Of a stretch of DNA of 8,341 bases, positions 5,662-8,341 are shown one piece after another. Numbering within the stretch: position 1 is the first letter of the stretch; the number at the start of each line of letters is the position of its first letter. The notes below the pieces were generated by a model. It was not told where the DNA came from, did no database searches, and was given only the letters and a program-made list of their open reading frames with translations. A program made the position numbers and the translations under genes. The DNA comes from Pseudomonadota bacterium (GTDB taxonomy: Bacteria > Desulfobacterota > Desulfovibrionia > Desulfovibrionales > Desulfovibrionaceae), in the NCBI GenBank assembly GCA_023453335.1, contig JAEXTU010000190.1, positions 1 to 8,341 of the forward strand, given 5' to 3'.

Positions 5662-6370
5662 AGAACGGCCACACGTTGTCCAGGAGCCGGGTGAGCCAGC
5701 CGGGCTTCTGCTTGTCGCCCAGCACGCCCTGGCCATAGTACTCGATATGGGCATCGGCGATGGAACTGGAGAGGATGGAGTTGTCCGGCCGCACGTCCTT
5801 GGAGCGGATGAGCCCGCGCACCACCAGTATCTGGTTCTCGTTGTTGACCTTGATCTCCCGGGCGCCCTCGATCTGCATCACCCCGCCGGGCAGGATGTTG
5901 ACCACCCGGGCGGCCAGGGTGGCGGTCACGTTGGACTCCCGCTTGGTCTCGCCGGTGCTGGAGAACTTGTTGGAGGTCGAGGCCTCCACCTGGGAAGTGG
6001 CGCCGGGATGGATCTTGTAGCCCAGAGAGGGACCCACGGGCCACAGCCGGGAGTCGTTCTTGCCCAGCATGCTGGTGACCCCCAGGTTGAGGGAGGAGGT
6101 CTTGTCCGAGGTGGTGTCCGCCTTGGTGTCGCCCTTGGAGGTCTCCACGATGTTCACCTGCACGATGTCCCCCACCCGGCGGGCGCGGTTGTCGGAGAAC
6201 AGGAACTCGCCTTGGGACGGGTCATAGAGGGAGCCGGGGTTCTCGTCGGCGGGCACGGCCTCGGCCGGGGGCGGGGTGAGCACCGGGGCCGGGGCCGGGT
6301 TGGTCTTAGCCGGGGCGCAGCCGGCCAGGAGGGCCGAAGCCAGCAGGAGGACGATCAGGATGCGGTTCAT
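5660..6370 (-). CDS. flgH: FlgH, outer-membrane L-ring lipoprotein
   Basis: A 236-residue lipoprotein that forms the L ring, the outer-membrane bushing for the flagellar rod. The N-terminus MNRILIVLLLASALLAGC is a lipoprotein signal with lipobox LAGC and lipidated Cys18. A Pro/Ala linker follows. The FlgH core then begins at GSLYDPSQGEFLFSDNRARR and continues with VGDIVQVNIVE, the best-conserved family block. The C-terminus (SKDVRPDNSILSSSIADAHI, then EYYGQG and a Trp-Pro-Phe end) is also typical. The frame is open far upstream, and ATGs exist at 6395-6397 (overlapping the flgA stop) and 6386-6388. The start at 6368-6370 is preferred because it gives a clean lipoprotein signal, without the acidic MTAMTEDTS prefix, and has GAGG 8 nt upstream. 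Confidence 0.96.
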   Translation of the reverse strand: MNRILIVLLLASALLAGCAPAKTNPAPAPVLTPPPAEAVPADENPGSLYDPSQGEFLFSDNRARRVGDIVQVNIVETSKGDTKADTTSDKTSSLNLGVTSMLGKNDSRLWPVGPSLGYKIHPGATSQVEASTSNKFSSTGETKRESNVTATLAARVVNILPGGVMQIEGAREIKVNNENQILVVRGLIRSKDVRPDNSILSSSIADAHIEYYGQGVLGDKQKPGWLTRLLDNVWPF

Positions 6371-6378
6371 GGACGTAT

Positions 6379-6382
6379 CCTC
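6379..6382 (-). promoter_or_regulatory. Ribosome binding site that sets the flgH start
   Basis: GAGG lies 8 nt before the ATG at 6368-6370. The two upstream ATGs lack this support and would add an acidic prefix before the lipoprotein signal. Confidence 0.55.
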
Positions 6383-6393
6383 GGTCATGGCGG

Positions 6394-7368
6394 TCATTGC
6401 ACGACCACGGTCTGGGAGTCGCGGACCACGGCCAGCACCTGCCGGCCGCTCTGGACGTTTTGCACGGGAATGCTCTGGCCGATCTTGCCGTCGGCCAGGG
6501 CAACGGCCGGGGTGGAGAGCTGCACCGAGCGGCCCTGGAACACCAGCTCCAGTCGGGCGCCCTTGGCCACCGCCGGGGCCTCCTCTAGGTCCTGCATGAG
6601 CAGTGGCTGGCCCTGGCCCACGGCCTTGGTCAGGCGCAGCCCGAAAGTGCGGCCGTCCCAGGGCTTGCCCTTGAGGTAGGCCAGGTTCACCCGGGCAAAG
6701 GAAATCTTGTCCGGCACCAGGGCGTCGCCCCGGTTCAGGGGCGTGGACGCGGCCGGGACGGTGGTCCACTGGTCCACAAAGACCGTGGCGTTGAAGCGCT
6801 TCCAGTTCTGGCCGCCCGGGACCCGCTCCAGGATGCGCAGGGTCAGGCGGCCGGCGGCCAGGTCCGAACCCAGCTCGAAATCCACGGTCCCGCCCTGGTC
6901 CTCCAGGAACACGTAGGCGGGCAGGTACCAGTCGCGCAGGGAAGTCTCCCCGGGCAGGCCCTTGAGCCGGGGCGTCAAGTATTCGACGGCCCGCCGAGCC
7001 AGTTCGTCCTCCAGCACCACCCGGCCGCCCCGCTGCACCACCAGCTGGCCGTTCAGCAGGCACAGCCCGGCCTGGGGGCCGAGCAGCCGCGCAAGCAGCG
7101 CTCCCAGGTTGTCCCGGGAGATGGTGCCGCGCTTGCCGGCATCGGCCGGAGCCGGGAACAGTTCCACGCCGGCCAGTCGCTGCCAGGCCTCGGCGTCGGG
7201 CTCGCCCACCGGGCGGGCCACGTCGCCCAGGCGCACCGTGTCGCCCTGCACCGCAGCCGCGGGCAGGACCTCGATGCGCCAGCGCAGGTCCGCGGCCCCG
7301 GCCGCGGCGCTTGTGAGCACCAGGGCCAGGAGGACCGGAAGAACCCGCAGGAAGTGCCGCATGCGCAT
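6394..7368 (-). CDS. flgA: FlgA, periplasmic chaperone for P-ring assembly
   Basis: A 324-residue secreted protein that helps FlgI assemble the P ring around the rod in the periplasm. Residues 1-25 form a Sec signal peptide: Arg-rich start, hydrophobic core LPVLLALVL, and probable cleavage after AGA. The C-terminal part is typical FlgA: an SAF-like segment from about residue 211 (RGDALVPDKISFARV), then a beta domain ending in GQSIPVQNVQSGRQVLAVV. The N-terminal half is weakly conserved and makes the protein about 100 residues longer than the enterobacterial form, matching the longer two-part FlgA version. Two ATGs lie close together. The first (7366-7368) is chosen because GGAG at 7375-7378 is 6 nt away, against 12 nt for the second (7360-7362). 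It sits 12 nt after flgG and ends inside the ATGA preceding flgH. Confidence 0.93.
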   Translation of the reverse strand: MRMRHFLRVLPVLLALVLTSAAAGAADLRWRIEVLPAAAVQGDTVRLGDVARPVGEPDAEAWQRLAGVELFPAPADAGKRGTISRDNLGALLARLLGPQAGLCLLNGQLVVQRGGRVVLEDELARRAVEYLTPRLKGLPGETSLRDWYLPAYVFLEDQGGTVDFELGSDLAAGRLTLRILERVPGGQNWKRFNATVFVDQWTTVPAASTPLNRGDALVPDKISFARVNLAYLKGKPWDGRTFGLRLTKAVGQGQPLLMQDLEEAPAVAKGARLELVFQGRSVQLSTPAVALADGKIGQSIPVQNVQSGRQVLAVVRDSQTVVVQ

Positions 7369-7380
7369 GGAGGACTCCGC

Positions 7381-8163
7381 CTACCGCTTCAGGTTGGTGG
7401 CGATCTGGAGCATCTGGTCCGCGGTGGTCACCGCCTTGGAGTTGACCTCGTAGGCCCGCTGGCCCACGATCATCTGGACCATCTCGTCCACGATCTCCAC
7501 GTTGGACATCTCCAGGAATCCCTGGCCGATGGTGCCCACGTTGTCGGTGCCCGGGGTGCCGGCGGTGGCGGTGCCCGAGGCGTCGGTGGACACGTAGAGG
7601 TTCTTGCCCACGGCCTTGAGGCCGGCCGGGTTGATGAAGGTGTAGAGCTGGATGTCGCCCTCGGCCAGGGCCGAACCGGCCTTGTCCATGGCGGAGATGT
7701 GCCCGGCCTCGGTGATGGTGATGTTGGCGGTAGCCGTGGGCACGGTGAACTCCGGCTGCAGGATGTAGCCGTTGGCGGTCACGATGCGGCCCGAGTTGTC
7801 CAGCTTGAACGCGCCGGCGCGGGTGTAGGCGTCGGTGCCGTTGTAGTCCACCAGGAAGAAGCCGTCGCCCTCGATGACCATGTCCAGGGGGTTGGTGGTG
7901 CTCTGGAAATCGCCCTGGGAGAAGAACTTGTGCACCGTGGTCGGCTTGACGCCCATGCCCACCTGCATGCCGGTGGGGATGAGGTTGCCGGCCTCGGTGG
8001 GCGACCCGGCGATTTTCAGGTTCTGGTAGAGCAGGTCCTCGAACTCGGCCCGGCTCTTCTTGAACCCGATGGTGTTCACGTTGGCCAGGTTGTTCGAGAT
8101 GGTGTCGATGTTGAGCTGCTGGGCCACCATGCCGGTGGCCGCGGTCCACAGGGAGCGCATCAT
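7381..8163 (-). CDS. flgG: Flagellar distal rod protein FlgG
   Basis: A 260-residue protein, the usual FlgG length. It forms the distal rod, the drive shaft that passes through the P and L rings. The N-terminus (residues 4-46) carries the rod-hook signature, including SNNLANVNTIGFK. Residues 46-65 (YQNLKIAGSPTEAGNLIPTG) match in length and position the FlgG-specific segment of Salmonella, which stiffens the rod compared with the hook protein. The middle is the D1 domain with the family's GDGFF motif, and the C-terminus (NVEIVDEMVQMIVGQRAYEV) is the closing D0 helix. The ATG at 8161-8163 has a strong GGAGGA site about 8 nt upstream, overlapping the flgF stop, and the gap to flgF is 14 nt. There is no signal peptide, as expected for a type III-exported protein. 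Identification is secure. Confidence 0.97.
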   Translation of the reverse strand: MMRSLWTAATGMVAQQLNIDTISNNLANVNTIGFKKSRAEFEDLLYQNLKIAGSPTEAGNLIPTGMQVGMGVKPTTVHKFFSQGDFQSTTNPLDMVIEGDGFFLVDYNGTDAYTRAGAFKLDNSGRIVTANGYILQPEFTVPTATANITITEAGHISAMDKAGSALAEGDIQLYTFINPAGLKAVGKNLYVSTDASGTATAGTPGTDNVGTIGQGFLEMSNVEIVDEMVQMIVGQRAYEVNSKAVTTADQMLQIATNLKR

Positions 8164-8177
8164 GGGAAACTTCCTCC

Positions 8178-8341
8178 TTACCGCACTTCGCCGGTGGCGA
8201 TGGCCTTGGTGTCGATGTCGCCGGTGGTCTGGATGAGCTTGGTATAGGCCTCGAACCCGCGCTGCACTTCGATCATGTTGACCATCTCCGTGACCACCTC
8301 CACATTGGGCGCCTCCAGGTAGCCTTGCTCCACCGTGACCC
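8178..8341 (-). CDS. flgF: Flagellar rod protein FlgF, C-terminal end only (5' part outside window)
   Basis: This is the last 53 complete codons of a gene that enters from the right edge and stops at TAA (8178-8180). The visible protein contains YLEAPNVEVVTEMVNMIEVQ followed by RGFEAYTKLIQT and a short basic end. This is the conserved C-terminal helix of the rod/hook family, which packs with the N-terminal helix to form the D0 core of axial proteins. Family membership is clear. The choice of FlgF (a proximal rod component) rests partly on position, because it directly precedes flgG, as it does in most flagellar operons. The stop codon is followed at once by the flgG ribosome site (TAAGGAGGAAG), so the two genes are co-transcribed. 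FlgF is a cytoplasmically made, type III-exported subunit of the periplasmic rod. Confidence 0.88.
   Translation of the reverse strand, partial: VTVEQGYLEAPNVEVVTEMVNMIEVQRGFEAYTKLIQTTGDIDTKAIATGEVR

Noticed and set aside
4324..5694. 456-codon plus-strand frame antisense to flgI and the flgJ 5' end
   Set aside because: Composition is a His/Gly/Leu/Val-rich shadow, without a matching family or plausible domain, opposite secure flgI.
6371..8149. Long minus-strand frame open from within flgG through flgA into flgH
   Set aside because: The upstream part is a His/Arg/Gly/Pro-rich shadow of flgG and flgA. Only the part from 6370 onward (FlgH) resembles a real protein, with its own ribosome site and lipoprotein signal.
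7354..8247. 297-codon plus-strand frame antisense to flgG
   Set aside because: Low-complexity Val/Gly/His/Leu product opposite a highly conserved gene; typical antisense shadow.

Overview
The window is an ordinary-looking but complete stretch of a flagellar structural operon, read entirely from the minus strand. In order of transcription (high to low coordinates) it carries flgF (3' end only), flgG, flgA, flgH, flgI, flgJ, flgN, flgK and flgL (5' part only). The base composition is strongly GC-rich. Three traits together suggest a Desulfovibrio-type bacterium (Desulfovibrionales): the order flgF-G-A-H-I-J-N-K-L, a FlgJ without a muramidase domain, and long FlgK and FlgL proteins with extra surface domains. 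This assignment is an inference from recalled gene order and protein style, not from a marker gene. L-ring and P-ring genes show the organism is Gram-negative.

Region 3681-8341 encodes rod and ring parts. FlgF and FlgG build the rod. FlgA is the periplasmic chaperone for the P-ring protein FlgI. FlgH is the outer-membrane L-ring lipoprotein. FlgJ has the rod-binding (cap) domain. Gaps between these genes are only 1-23 nt, each start has a readable Shine-Dalgarno sequence, and flgI and flgJ are separated by one base.

Region 3457-3680 is the only sizeable gap (224 nt). It holds two abutting hairpins at the end of flgJ, a very good sigma-54 (-24/-12) promoter pointing at flgN (3579-3594), and a 12-bp perfect palindrome in the predicted leader. 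I read it as the boundary between the rod/ring gene block and the hook-filament junction block.

Region 1-3456 encodes the junction block: FlgN, the export chaperone, then its clients FlgK and FlgL. flgN and flgK are joined as TAA-ATG with no spacer, and the flgK Shine-Dalgarno sequence lies in one arm of a short GC hairpin, which suggests translational coupling of client to chaperone.

I saw no RNA genes, mobile elements, CRISPR arrays or foreign-looking genes. Very long open frames on the plus strand and in the other minus frames are codon-bias shadows. I did not find a new biological system here. The items most worth checking are the internal sigma-54 promoter, the ribosome-site hairpins, the FlgJ tail and the matching FlgK and FlgL insert motifs.
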